A DNA stretch of 64,000 bases from Paraktedonobacter sp034438135 (GTDB lineage: Bacteria; Chloroflexota; Ktedonobacteria; Ktedonobacterales; Ktedonobacteraceae), in assembly GCA_034438135.1 (NCBI GenBank), contig DAOTTL010000166.1, positions 1 through 64,000 on the forward strand, given 5' to 3'. The notes beneath the pieces are model-generated. The model saw nothing but the letters and a program-made list of their open reading frames with translations. It was not told the origin of the DNA and made no database searches. This document shows positions 56,001-64,000 of this stretch, one piece after another (position 1 is the stretch's first letter; every line of letters begins with the position of its first letter). A program made the translations under genes and the position numbers.

Positions 56001-59000
56001 GGAGCAGAGGGCCTTGTGCCAGCCGGAAAGGAGCCTCGCTGTCCTGGGTGGCGAGCTGTTGAAGTAGAGTCTCTTGCTGAGTCAAAGCAAGGCCAGAGAG
56101 ATCGATGAGGGGCAGCGAAAGTGTAAGAGCAGGCAGGACTTGCTGAACGGGTTCTCCCTGGTGGAGCAGGAAGATAGTACGCAAACTCTCGTGTCGGCTT
56201 AGAATAATGTTGAAACATTCCTCCAGAGCGGAGACATTGAGTGTGCCCTGCATGCGCAGCGCGGCTGCCATGATATAGAGAGCCGGATCGATGTCAAGTT
56301 GCTCAAGGAACCACAGCCGTTGTTGGGCGAATGCGAGCGGAACAGGTTCCTGGTGGGTGCGAGGCAGCAGGGGAGGGAGCGTGAGACCGAGTTCTTCTTG
56401 CGTGGAGGAGGTCAGACGTTGGGCCAGGGAGGCGATCGTTGGAGCTTCAAAGATGACGCGCAGAGGTAATGTGCGCTGTAGTAGCTCCCGTAGCCGTAAG
56501 ATCACCTGTGTGGCCAGTAGCGAATGGCCGCCCAGTTCAAAGAAGTCCTCATAGATGCCCACCGTTTCTCGTCGCAGTACCGCTGACCAGATAGCTACCA
56601 GTGCTTCCTCCATAGGAGTGCGTGGTGCAACTGGCAGAAACGCCTGTTTAAGCCCGGCATTGTTTGGGTGCGGCAATGCGCGTCGATCTATTTTGCCATT
56701 TGCATTCAATGGGAATGCTTCTACCAGCACAAAAGTCGAGGGAACCATATAATGTGGCAGTTGTTTCTGTAAATAGTGCCTCAAGGTGCTGTAATCAAGG
56801 TCAGCCTGAGACTGTGCCGTGACATACGCGACCAGTTGTTTCTCCGCTGCCTTATCCTCATGAACTATGACCAGTGCCTCGTGTACGCTATTGTGCTCTC
56901 TGAGCACTGCTTCGATTTCTGTCAGCTCGATGCGGAAACCCCGTAGCTTGATCTGGCTATCCATGCGACCGAGAAACTCAATGCTTCCGTCTGACCGATA
57001 GCGTGCCAGGTCCCCTGTTTTATAGAGGCGCGATCCAGGCTGATTACTGAAGGGATCGGGAATGAATTTCTCGGCAGTCAGGTCAGGACGATGGAGATAA
57101 CCCCGCGCCAGACCAGTACCACCAAGATGAAGCTCGGCTGACACTCCCACTGGCACGAGTTGCAGATGGCTATCTAGCAGATATGCCTGTGTTTGTGTAA
57201 TTGGATGTCCGATAGGTGGAGGACCAGCAGCATCCTTCTGAATGAGTGCAAAGGTAGAGTAGGTCGTATCTTCGCTGGGTCCGTAGAGATTGAAAAGCTG
57301 CGCAAGCGTCTTGCGCTGATAGAGTTGCCGGGCAAGTGACTGCTGAAAAGGTTCACCGGCAAGGTTAATCACGCGTACAGAATTCGGAACTCCCTGTGTT
57401 TGCAGAAGTTCAGTCATAAGTGCTGGAACCGTATTGAGCAACGTCACACCGCTTCTGGCGGGTAAGCTGGAAAGATGCAGGACATTTTCAATTAGAATAA
57501 CTTTACCGCCTCTACAGAGAGGTACGAACAGCTCGAAGATCGATAGGTCAAAGCACACAGAGGTAGAGGCCAGAACGCCATCCAGATACTCTAAAGCGAA
57601 AACCTCGCTGGCCCAGTTTACCAGCGCGACAGGACTCCGATGCTCAATGGCCACTCCTTTGGGCAGACCCGTGGAGCCGGATGTGTAGATGACATAGGCC
57701 AGATTGCGGTCAGTAACCCTACTCTGTGGATTAGCCTTGCTCCAATCGTGTGCCGGTGTCTCCACCTTCTCCAGACAGAGCACCGGACCCTGATAAGAGG
57801 ACGCAATGCGTGTCAGGAGTCGCTCTTGAGTCAGTAACAGCGCCACCTGGGCATCGCTCAGTAAGAAAGCAAGCCGTTGCTGAGGATACGCCGGATCTAA
57901 CGGGACGTAGGCCCCGCCAGCCTTGAGAATGGCGAGCAGGCTCACGAGCAGTTCGATCGAGCGTTCCATGCAGAGAGCCACCCGTGTGTCGGGTCCTATA
58001 CCACGGGCTTGTAAAGAGTGAGCCAGGGCGTTGGCTCGCTGGTTGAGTTCTTGATAACTGAGTTGCTCATCCTGCCAGATCAGCGCTATAGCGTCCGGCG
58101 TTCGGGTCACCTGTTGCTCAAAGAGTTGATGCAAACAGTGTTCTTGAGAAGGCTGACTGCTGCTATTCCACCCGAACGACTCTTGCTCTGCTTTAGTGAG
58201 GAGTGGCAGGTATGCGAGTTGTTGTTGGGGATTGGCAACCATTCCCTCTAACAGCGTTTGCAGATGGCCTGCCAGTCGTTGGATGCTGTCTGCCTCAAAG
58301 CGACGTGTATCATAGCCAATTTGTAGCAGTATTTCTGTTGCAGGTGCGACCATCAACGTCAGTGCATAGTTTGTCTGCTCAAATGTATGCATCTGCTCAA
58401 TGTGCAGGTCGTTTCTCTGTTCGCTGGCGAGAAGACTGACAGGATAGTTCTCAAAGACCACAAGACTCTCGAAAAGTGGCATATCTGCATGGATCTCGCT
58501 CCATTGCTGAACTTGCGTAAGCGGGCTGTACTCATACTGGCGTGCTTCCACCTGTTGGGTTTGCAGATCCTTAAGCCAGTCGCCAATCATAGCTGTCGGA
58601 GGGACCTGAACGCGTAGAGGCAACGTGTTGATAAAGAGTCCAATCATCGTTTCAACGCCCGCTATGCCAGGTGGACGACCTGAGACCGTTACGCCAAATA
58701 GCACCTCTTCTCTGCCACTGTAGCGGCTCAGCAAGAGTCCCCAGGCCCCTTGTATCAGCGTATTGAGCGTAACCTGTTTCTGTCTGACCAGAGACCTCAG
58801 ATGAGCGCTCAACGTTGTGGAGAGACGCACTTGTAACGTATTGATCTCCGGCTCAGGGGAGCGTGATCCCTCGATTGAGTTATCTACGGTCAGAGGAGTG
58901 GGTTCCTGAAAGCCCTTGAGTGTCTGTCGCCAGAACCTCTCGGCCTGATCCAGATCTTGCTGATGCAGCCATGCCAGGTACTCGCGATAGGGCTGTTGGA

Positions 59001-62000
59001 GGGTGAGATGATAGCTTTCATTCCGACAGGTAGCGGTATAGCAGGCCAGAACCTCTTTAAAGAGTAAGGATAGAGACCATCCATCCAGCAATATATGGTG
59101 ATAGCTCCAGATGAAGTGAGAGGTTTGCTCATCCAGTTGCAGCAAGTGAAAACGCATCAGCGGAGGGTGGTCCAGTTCAAATCCCTGCTGTCGATCGGTC
59201 CGCAGGTAGGCTATGAGCTGGTCCTGCTGTTGTGCCAGAGGGATATCTCGCCAGTCGTACTCGTGCCAGGGGAGATTGATTTGTTTATATGCCACCTGCA
59301 AAGGCACATCCAGGTTCGTCCAGTAAAATGCAGTGCGCAGTACCGGGTGCTGATCGACTACCTGTTGCCATGCCTTATGGAAGGCCATGCGGTTGAGATT
59401 GCCGTGTAAGCGAACACTCATCTGTTGCAGGTAGACGCCTGAAGCGGGCGCGTAGAGCGTGTGAAAAAGAATGCCCTGCTGCATTGGCGAGAGTTCATAG
59501 ATATCTGCAAGATTTTCTATCTTCGCGGATGTTGTTCTCTGCTGAGGTGTGATCTGTGTCAGAAAGCGATCGAGTCGGGCCTGATCGAGTCGGGCCAGAG
59601 GAAAGTCTGACGGCGTATAGCCGCCCGCCTCAGGAGATTGGCAATGAGCGATAATATCTTTGAGCGCCTGGATAAATCTCTGAGCCAGCCGTTCGATGGT
59701 TGTGCTTTTGTAGATATTCTGACTGTAACTCCATACAATTTGCAACTGACCTCTAACTATAAGTCCATTGATATCCAGCAGATAGCTACGCTTCCCCCGC
59801 TGGCTAACGCTGGGACCGCTTGACTCACCAGAGAGCGCAAACAGTGTGTTTTCACTGATAACCTGATCAAACTGACCCAGATAGTTAAACCTGACCTCGG
59901 CTGGCGGCAAGGCACGTAATCTTTCCGCTATCTCTGCCTCGGCGTTTAGATAGCGCAGAATACCATAGCCGATGCCGCGCTGAGGTATGTGACGTATCTG
60001 TTCCTTGACAGATTTGATGCTATCCCCAGGATTATGCATCCCCGCACTCTCTAAGAGCACTGGAAAAAGAGTCGTTAACCAGCCTACGGTGCGTGAAAGA
60101 TCTACGTCTTCCAGGATCTCTTCGCGTCCATGTCCTTCCATATCGAGCAAGAGTTGTGGTGAGCCAGTCCAGTCCGTGAAAGCCAGGAGTAGGGCGGTTA
60201 GCAGGAGATCGTTGATGTGTGTCTGGTAAGCGTTGGGGGCAGAGTGCAGTAATGCCTCTGTCTCCTGATTGTTGAGCGAGACTGTCGTACTGAGCGCCGA
60301 TGCGCGAGTATTGTCTCCTGCTGGATAGTCTCGTGGCAGGGGAGTGGCTCGGAGGCGTTCTTCGGCCAGCCAGTGGGTAAGTTCATGGCGCAGTGCCGGC
60401 GAGTACGCGTACGCACTCAAATGCGCCGCCCACTGTTGAAACGAAGTCGTTTTAGGCGGCAGGTGGACATCCTCGCCCTGTGCCAGTTGCTGATAGGCCG
60501 TTTGTAAATCTGTGAGTAGAATACGCCAGGAAACTCCATCGATGAGTAAATGATGGCTTACTAACAGCAAGCGAGCATGTTGTTGCGCACCCATCTCGAA
60601 CAGCGCAACGCGGAAAAGTGGACCATTTGCAAGCTGCAAGCTGTCCTGTAACTCGCTGGCGGTGGTTTCAAGGGCCGTCCGTTGTTCCGCTGGCGAACAG
60701 GCAGTCAAGTCAACACGCAGGAGATCGATAGATACCTCCGGGCCTGCGTTGAACTGCTGCCAGCTTTCCTGCTCCTGGCGGAAACGCAGGCGTAGAGCGT
60801 CGTGCTGTACCATGAGGTGTCGTAAGGCATGCTCTAACAGCGCGATATTGAGTCTGGCCTGTATCTGTAAAAGCATAGCCTGATTGAAATGCTGAGGGTC
60901 AGCCCATGCTTGCTCAAAGAACCAGCTCTGGATGGGTGTGAGGAGGACGGGACCACTCACCAGTCCCTGCTCGGTCTGGATGGCAGGTAGCGCATTGACT
61001 ACTATTGATAGCTCGGCAATGGTCTGATGCTGAAAGAGTTGTTTGGGCGTGAAATGCAGACCTGCCTGACGTGCATGGGTGATCACCAGGATGTTCAGAA
61101 TAGAATCACCACCCAACTCAAAGAAGTTATCGTGGATGCCTACATGGTCGCAGCGCAGCACCTCGGCCCAGATGCTAGCCAGCAGTTCTTCAGTGGGAGT
61201 TCTCGGAGCCACGAACGTGCTGGCTTGATTTGCGGGAGACTTTTCAGGCAGAGGCAATGCCAGACGATCTACTTTGCCATTGAGATGCAGTGGCAAGCTA
61301 TCAAGCTGGATGAAGGTGGCGGGGACCATATACACAGGGAGGTGCTTGAGCAGATAGTGGCGCAGTTCATCGGCATGAAACGCCCGATCCTTGTGAAGAA
61401 CCACATAACCGACCAGGCGTTTATCGCCGGGACTATACTCTCGCAATAGCACAACCGCATCTTGTACTGCGCTCTGTCTTCTTAAGACGGCCTCTATCTC
61501 TCCTGGTTCTATACGATATCCTCTCAGTTTGATTTGTCCATCCTGGCGGCCTACGTACTCGATGATCCCATCCGCGAGATAACGCGCCGCATCGCCTGTC
61601 CGATAGAGGCGTGCCCCCGCCGTTTGACTCCAGGGGTGAGGCACAAAGCGTTCTGCGGTCAGATCTGCCTTGCCCAGGTAGCCTCGTCCAATGGCAACTC
61701 CTCCAATATAGAGTTCTCCAACTGCTCCCAGGGGGACCGGTTGTAAGGCTGCATTGAGTATATAAAGATCTGTGTTGGCTATGGGGCGACCTAGCGGGAC
61801 AGAGCCTCTGGTGCTGTCTGGCTGACATTTCCAGGCGCTTACATCTATCGCTGCCTCTGTCGGTCCATAAAGGTTATAGAGCGAAGCCTTCAGCCTCTGA
61901 TGGAAGCGCCGCTCTGTTTCCAGGGGTAAGACTTCGCCGCTGCACATGACACGTCGCAGGCTGACACACCCCTCTATGCCTTGTTCCTGTAACCAGACCT

Positions 62001-64000
62001 GGAGCATAAAGGGGACAAAATGGATCGTGGTAATTGCCTGTTCCTGGACGAGTTGGCGTATATAGTGGCTATCCTGATGTCCCTGAGGACGTGCCAGCAC
62101 GAGTCTAGCGCCTGTTAGTAATGGCCATGTATATTCCCAGACCGAGACATCAAAGCTGATGGGTGTTTTGTGCAGCACACGGTCGGTCGAGGTAAGTTGA
62201 TATTCCTGTTGCATCCATAGCAGACGATTGCAGATCCCACTATGGCTATTCATTGCGCCCTTAGGTTGGCCAGTGGAACCAGAGGTATAGATGACGTAGG
62301 CCAGGTTTTCGGGCTGCGTCAGGCTTGGCAGTGGATCGCCGCTGTATTCAGCTATGTGCGACCAGTGATCGTCGAGACAGAGGAGATGTCCCTGATACTC
62401 AGGGAGGATGGATAGGCAGTCATGTTGGGTGAGCAGGATCTGGATGCTGGCATCTTGAAGAAGAAAGCTCAGGCGCTCACCGGGATAGGAGGGATCGAGC
62501 GGCACAAACGCGCCGCCAGCCTTAAGGATGGCGAATATGCCGATGAGCAAGAGAGGCGAGCGCTCAAGGCAGAGGCCAACGAGGACCTCAGGACCAACGC
62601 CCTGGCTTCGTAAGAGGTGTGCGAGGCGTGTGGCTCGCTGGTTGAGTTCAGCGTAGCTGATTTGTTCGTCCTCGCACACAAGAGCAATGGCGTCGGGGCT
62701 ACGCTGAACCTGCTCCTCAAAGAGTTGGTGGAGACTGAGGTGTTGTGGGAAGTGTTGCTGTGGTCCGCTGGCCAGGTGCAGCATGCGCAGGTGTTCCTCA
62801 TGTGAAAGTAGGGGAAGCTCGTTGATGGGCAACCGGGGAGTGGCGACCATCGCGGCGAGCAGGGTTTGTAACTGTGAGGCCATGGCCGCAATGGTGGAGG
62901 GTGCGAAGAGATCACGATTGTATTCCAGTACACCCATTAGACCGGTTGGCGAGGGCTGCATACTGAGACTAAGCTCAAAGCGAGCGGTCGTGCGAGCAAT
63001 GGGCAGCGGCGTCAGATGGAGGCCAGGTAGAGTCAGAGGCTCGACAGGAGTATTTTGCAGGATGAAGAAGGCCTGAAAGAGTGGTGAATGGCTCAGATCG
63101 CGCTGCGGATGCAGGGCCTCAACCAGCCGCTCAAAGGGGAAGTCCTGCCGGGCATAGGCATCCAGACAGCGCTGACGGATACGAGCGAGCAGTTCGTGTA
63201 ACTGCGGGTTGCCCGTCAGGTCGGCTCGCAGAACGAGGGTATTGACGAAGCAGCCGATGAGGGTTTCGAGTTCGGCATGGGTGCGATTGGCAATGGGGGT
63301 GCCGATGAGCAGATCGTCCTGGCCGCTGTAGCGAGCGAGCAGCAGGGACCAGGCGGTGAGCAGGGTCATGAAGAGCGTCACGCCCTGTTGCTGACTGAAG
63401 GTGGTCAGGTGTTGAGAGAGGGAAGCAGGCAGGGTAAAGCGCAGACGATCACCCTGAGAGGTGAGCATGGGAGGCCGAGGGAAATCGGTAGGCAGGCTGA
63501 GCACCAGGGGAGCGTCCTGCAACTGCTCCAGCCAGAAGGTACGTTGGCGTTCGAGGGCAGGACCATGTAGCCACTCACGTTGCCAGAGGGCATAGTCGGG
63601 ATACTGAATGGGTAGGGGGAGTAGGGGAGAGACATCGTGAGAGCAACAGGAAGGATAGAGGAGCGAGAGTTCGTGTTGGAAGACGCCCAGTGACCAGCCA
63701 TCAGAGACGATGTGATGCATGGAAAGAAGCAGTATATGCTCTTGAGCGTGCAAGCGCACTACATAAGCGCGGAGTAGAGGACCCTGAGCCAGTGGGAAAG
63801 GTGTCTCACTTTCCTGGGAAGCGAGCTGCTCAAGCAGAGTCTCTTGCTGTGCCGCAGAAAGTCCAGAGAGGTCGATGAGGGGTAATGAGAGCGTAAGAGC
63901 TGGCAGAATGTGCTGGACGGGAATGCCGTCTCTGCTGGGGAAGATGGTGCGCAAACTCTCGTGCCGACGCAGAATGATGTTGAAGCATTCCTCCAGGGCC
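53050..64000 (-). CDS. NRPS, three modules C-A(Ser)-T-E, C-A(Ala)-T, C-A(?)-T, partial, P1
   Basis: The reading frame is open to the right edge, so the N-terminus is missing; about 3650 residues are visible. Order: C (partial, HHIVSDG), A (D-V-W-H-M-S-L-I-D-K, serine-like), T (GGDSI), E (HHLLIDGVSW, FNYLGQF), DCL-type C (DIYELSPMQQG, HHILLDG), A (D-L-F-N-N-A-L-T-Y-K, alanine), T, C (HHIVSDG), A (V-I-W-E-I-T-A-D-D-K), T. The last A domain has Val where the amino-group-binding Asp235 is expected. The tail after the last carrier is basic and contains EKLQAGK, like the tail of P5; both precede PKS proteins. The first and third C domains are nearly identical. Confidence 0.95.
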   Translation of the reverse strand, partial: ALEECFNIILRRHESLRTIFPSRDGIPVQHILPALTLSLPLIDLSGLSAAQQETLLEQLASQESETPFPLAQGPLLRAYVVRLHAQEHILLLSMHHIVSDGWSLGVFQHELSLLYPSCCSHDVSPLLPLPIQYPDYALWQREWLHGPALERQRTFWLEQLQDAPLVLSLPTDFPRPPMLTSQGDRLRFTLPASLSQHLTTFSQQQGVTLFMTLLTAWSLLLARYSGQDDLLIGTPIANRTHAELETLIGCFVNTLVLRADLTGNPQLHELLARIRQRCLDAYARQDFPFERLVEALHPQRDLSHSPLFQAFFILQNTPVEPLTLPGLHLTPLPIARTTARFELSLSMQPSPTGLMGVLEYNRDLFAPSTIAAMASQLQTLLAAMVATPRLPINELPLLSHEEHLRMLHLASGPQQHFPQHLSLHQLFEEQVQRSPDAIALVCEDEQISYAELNQRATRLAHLLRSQGVGPEVLVGLCLERSPLLLIGIFAILKAGGAFVPLDPSYPGERLSFLLQDASIQILLTQHDCLSILPEYQGHLLCLDDHWSHIAEYSGDPLPSLTQPENLAYVIYTSGSTGQPKGAMNSHSGICNRLLWMQQEYQLTSTDRVLHKTPISFDVSVWEYTWPLLTGARLVLARPQGHQDSHYIRQLVQEQAITTIHFVPFMLQVWLQEQGIEGCVSLRRVMCSGEVLPLETERRFHQRLKASLYNLYGPTEAAIDVSAWKCQPDSTRGSVPLGRPIANTDLYILNAALQPVPLGAVGELYIGGVAIGRGYLGKADLTAERFVPHPWSQTAGARLYRTGDAARYLADGIIEYVGRQDGQIKLRGYRIEPGEIEAVLRRQSAVQDAVVLLREYSPGDKRLVGYVVLHKDRAFHADELRHYLLKHLPVYMVPATFIQLDSLPLHLNGKVDRLALPLPEKSPANQASTFVAPRTPTEELLASIWAEVLRCDHVGIHDNFFELGGDSILNILVITHARQAGLHFTPKQLFQHQTIAELSIVVNALPAIQTEQGLVSGPVLLTPIQSWFFEQAWADPQHFNQAMLLQIQARLNIALLEHALRHLMVQHDALRLRFRQEQESWQQFNAGPEVSIDLLRVDLTACSPAEQRTALETTASELQDSLQLANGPLFRVALFEMGAQQHARLLLVSHHLLIDGVSWRILLTDLQTAYQQLAQGEDVHLPPKTTSFQQWAAHLSAYAYSPALRHELTHWLAEERLRATPLPRDYPAGDNTRASALSTTVSLNNQETEALLHSAPNAYQTHINDLLLTALLLAFTDWTGSPQLLLDMEGHGREEILEDVDLSRTVGWLTTLFPVLLESAGMHNPGDSIKSVKEQIRHIPQRGIGYGILRYLNAEAEIAERLRALPPAEVRFNYLGQFDQVISENTLFALSGESSGPSVSQRGKRSYLLDINGLIVRGQLQIVWSYSQNIYKSTTIERLAQRFIQALKDIIAHCQSPEAGGYTPSDFPLARLDQARLDRFLTQITPQQRTTSAKIENLADIYELSPMQQGILFHTLYAPASGVYLQQMSVRLHGNLNRMAFHKAWQQVVDQHPVLRTAFYWTNLDVPLQVAYKQINLPWHEYDWRDIPLAQQQDQLIAYLRTDRQQGFELDHPPLMRFHLLQLDEQTSHFIWSYHHILLDGWSLSLLFKEVLACYTATCRNESYHLTLQQPYREYLAWLHQQDLDQAERFWRQTLKGFQEPTPLTVDNSIEGSRSPEPEINTLQVRLSTTLSAHLRSLVRQKQVTLNTLIQGAWGLLLSRYSGREEVLFGVTVSGRPPGIAGVETMIGLFINTLPLRVQVPPTAMIGDWLKDLQTQQVEARQYEYSPLTQVQQWSEIHADMPLFESLVVFENYPVSLLASEQRNDLHIEQMHTFEQTNYALTLMVAPATEILLQIGYDTRRFEADSIQRLAGHLQTLLEGMVANPQQQLAYLPLLTKAEQESFGWNSSSQPSQEHCLHQLFEQQVTRTPDAIALIWQDEQLSYQELNQRANALAHSLQARGIGPDTRVALCMERSIELLVSLLAILKAGGAYVPLDPAYPQQRLAFLLSDAQVALLLTQERLLTRIASSYQGPVLCLEKVETPAHDWSKANPQSRVTDRNLAYVIYTSGSTGLPKGVAIEHRSPVALVNWASEVFALEYLDGVLASTSVCFDLSIFELFVPLCRGGKVILIENVLHLSSLPARSGVTLLNTVPALMTELLQTQGVPNSVRVINLAGEPFQQSLARQLYQRKTLAQLFNLYGPSEDTTYSTFALIQKDAAGPPPIGHPITQTQAYLLDSHLQLVPVGVSAELHLGGTGLARGYLHRPDLTAEKFIPDPFSNQPGSRLYKTGDLARYRSDGSIEFLGRMDSQIKLRGFRIELTEIEAVLREHNSVHEALVIVHEDKAAEKQLVAYVTAQSQADLDYSTLRHYLQKQLPHYMVPSTFVLVEAFPLNANGKIDRRALPHPNNAGLKQAFLPVAPRTPMEEALVAIWSAVLRRETVGIYEDFFELGGHSLLATQVILRLRELLQRTLPLRVIFEAPTIASLAQRLTSSTQEELGLTLPPLLPRTHQEPVPLAFAQQRLWFLEQLDIDPALYIMAAALRMQGTLNVSALEECFNIILSRHESLRTIFLLHQGEPVQQVLPALTLSLPLIDLSGLALTQQETLLQQLATQDSEAPFRLAQGPLLRATLLRLNAQEHVLLLSMHHIVSDGWSLGVFQRELTLLYPSCCSHGTSPLSPLPIQYPDYALWQRQWLHGSALDLQRSFWLEQLQGAPLVLSLPTDFPRTPVLTSQGGRLRFTLPASLSQHLTTFSQQQGVTLFMTLLTAWSLLLSRYSGQDDLLIGTPIANRTHADLEALIGCFVNTLVLRADLTGNPQLQELLARIRQRCLDAYAHQDFPFERLVEALHPRRDLSHSPLFQAFFILQNAPVEALTLPDLHLTPLPIARTTASFEISLSMQPSPNGLLGVLEYNRDLFDPSTIAAMASQLQTLLTAMVSTPHLPISELPMLSSQERLHLLQLAITPTPAKPADMRSISERIEEMTHSRPDAIAVVCEDEQLTYHELDQRSTHLAYLLRTQGVGPEVLVGLCLERSPLLLIGLLAILKAGGAFVPLDPSAPPARLQQILQQSDTHFLLSTPTLAPLCASLSAALPDLSLLWLPALLQQPLPAPALLPQLLPQNLFCVLFTSGSTGQPKGVMLSHAGVLNHLSAKIEALHLSPADTLAQTASQSFVISLWQFLAPLLSGARLLILPTPTVQDPSLLLASLALARVSVLELVPSLLRVLLDLPTMHQGLPLPDLRWLILTGEALPPELVQRLRQRAPSLHLLNAYGPTEASDDVAHALLSASDEATGRSTPIGRPIANIRLLILDRFGQLAPPGVPGSLHIAGLGLSRGYLADPAQTAEVFLPDPFSSLPGTRLYRTGDLARWRPDGQLEYLGRVDQQVKVRGVRLELGEIESLLRQHPAILNAAARLWEPPDAAPRLLAYLVWRQQPATASLSEIRLFLQERLPESMLPELFLTLPKLPLNANGKLDRQALPAPERIRPEEIAKYIAPRTKTERTIAHIWQEVLQLEKVGTHDNFFDLGGHSLLMVPIHQKLKEAFGTTIALLDLFKYPSIDALTTYISQGEDTSATGRQNDSLGEKLQAGKSRVKQRFNQRQQASREQRSRQV
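54720..56240 (-). repeat. Duplicated C–A(N-terminal) block, copy 1 in P1
   Basis: This stretch (third C domain and the start of its A domain) matches 62495-64000 closely in DNA and protein, for example the shared RARY-flanked runs LLIGTPIANRTHA and QDFPFERLVEALHP. The offset is about 7.77 kb. The second copy reaches the window edge. Confidence 0.85.
62495..64000 (-). repeat. Duplicated C–A(N-terminal) block, copy 2 in P1
   Basis: This is the partner of 54720-56240 and covers the first visible C domain and the start of its A domain. The A domains then diverge (serine-like here, unassigned in the other copy), so a C-domain unit plus the A-domain start was copied while substrate specificity stayed different. 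Confidence 0.85.

Noticed and set aside
1..64000. Thioesterase or terminal reductase domain
   Set aside because: No GxSxG alpha/beta-hydrolase or NAD-binding reductase domain follows any terminal carrier domain in the window; release probably occurs beyond the left edge.
53050..64000. Many shorter open frames on both strands inside the megasynthase genes
   Set aside because: They are shadows of long GC-balanced coding sequence, with no domain similarity or start signals.

Overview
The window lies inside one very large hybrid non-ribosomal peptide / polyketide biosynthetic cluster. Every confident gene is on the minus strand, so the assembly line reads from the right edge (64000) to the left edge (1), and both end genes are cut by the window. 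I count 15 NRPS modules and 2 PKS modules on ten megaproteins, plus an MbtH-like helper, a small conserved partner protein, an FAD-dependent monooxygenase and an MFS exporter. GC content is intermediate, genes are packed with 1-4 bp stop/start overlaps, and the condensation and adenylation domains have the style seen in filamentous Chloroflexota (Ktedonobacteria-like). That taxonomic guess is an inference; a cyanobacterial or myxobacterial-type donor cannot be excluded.

Layout in transcription order. P1 (53050 to beyond 64000): C-A(Ser)-T-E, C-A(Ala)-T, C-A(unassigned, lacks Asp235)-T. P2 (49976-53053): KS-AT(malonyl)-ACP. P3 (43848-49859): C-A(Ser)-N-methyltransferase-T followed by a terminal condensation-like domain whose catalytic His-His is replaced by Arg-Tyr. 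Then come a 111-aa protein, an MbtH-like protein, the FAD monooxygenase, a 1.3 kb non-coding stretch rich in repeats, and the MFS exporter behind its own promoter. P4 (33722-38932) begins directly with an A domain: A(Ala)-T, C-A(Leu)-T. P5 (23954-33715): C-A(Ala)-T, C-A(Leu)-T, C-A(unassigned)-T. P6 (20794-23940): KS-AT(malonyl)-ACP. P7 (14011-20586): C-A(Asn)-T, Cy-A(Cys)-T, which should form a thiazoline. P8 (7334-14014): TubC-type docking domain, C-A(unassigned)-T, C-A(Pro-like)-T. P9 (2459-7243): C-A(Dab-like?)-T-E. P10 (1-2459, partial): DCL-type C-A(Gln), continuing off the left edge.

How it fits together. If collinear, the visible product segment is D-Ser, Ala, X, ketide C2, N-Me-Ser, Ala, Leu, Ala, Leu, X, ketide C2, Asn, Cys-thiazoline, X, Pro-like, D-(Dab-like), Gln. 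It could be one line or two, because P3 ends in an odd C domain and P4 starts with a bare A domain. Short terminal motifs look like a docking code that supports P1>P2>P3 and P4>P5>P6>P7>P8. No thioesterase, phosphopantetheinyl transferase or pathway regulator is in the window. Substrate calls are my own reading of the A-domain pocket residues and have not been checked against a predictor.

The main non-coding region (40272-41601) contains a good sigma70-type promoter for the exporter operon, a terminator-like hairpin, a dense array of the 8-mer TTGCGTCA in both orientations, an imperfect 21-22 bp tandem repeat, and several hairpins. A ~65 bp two-hairpin repeat occurs on both sides of the monooxygenase gene.
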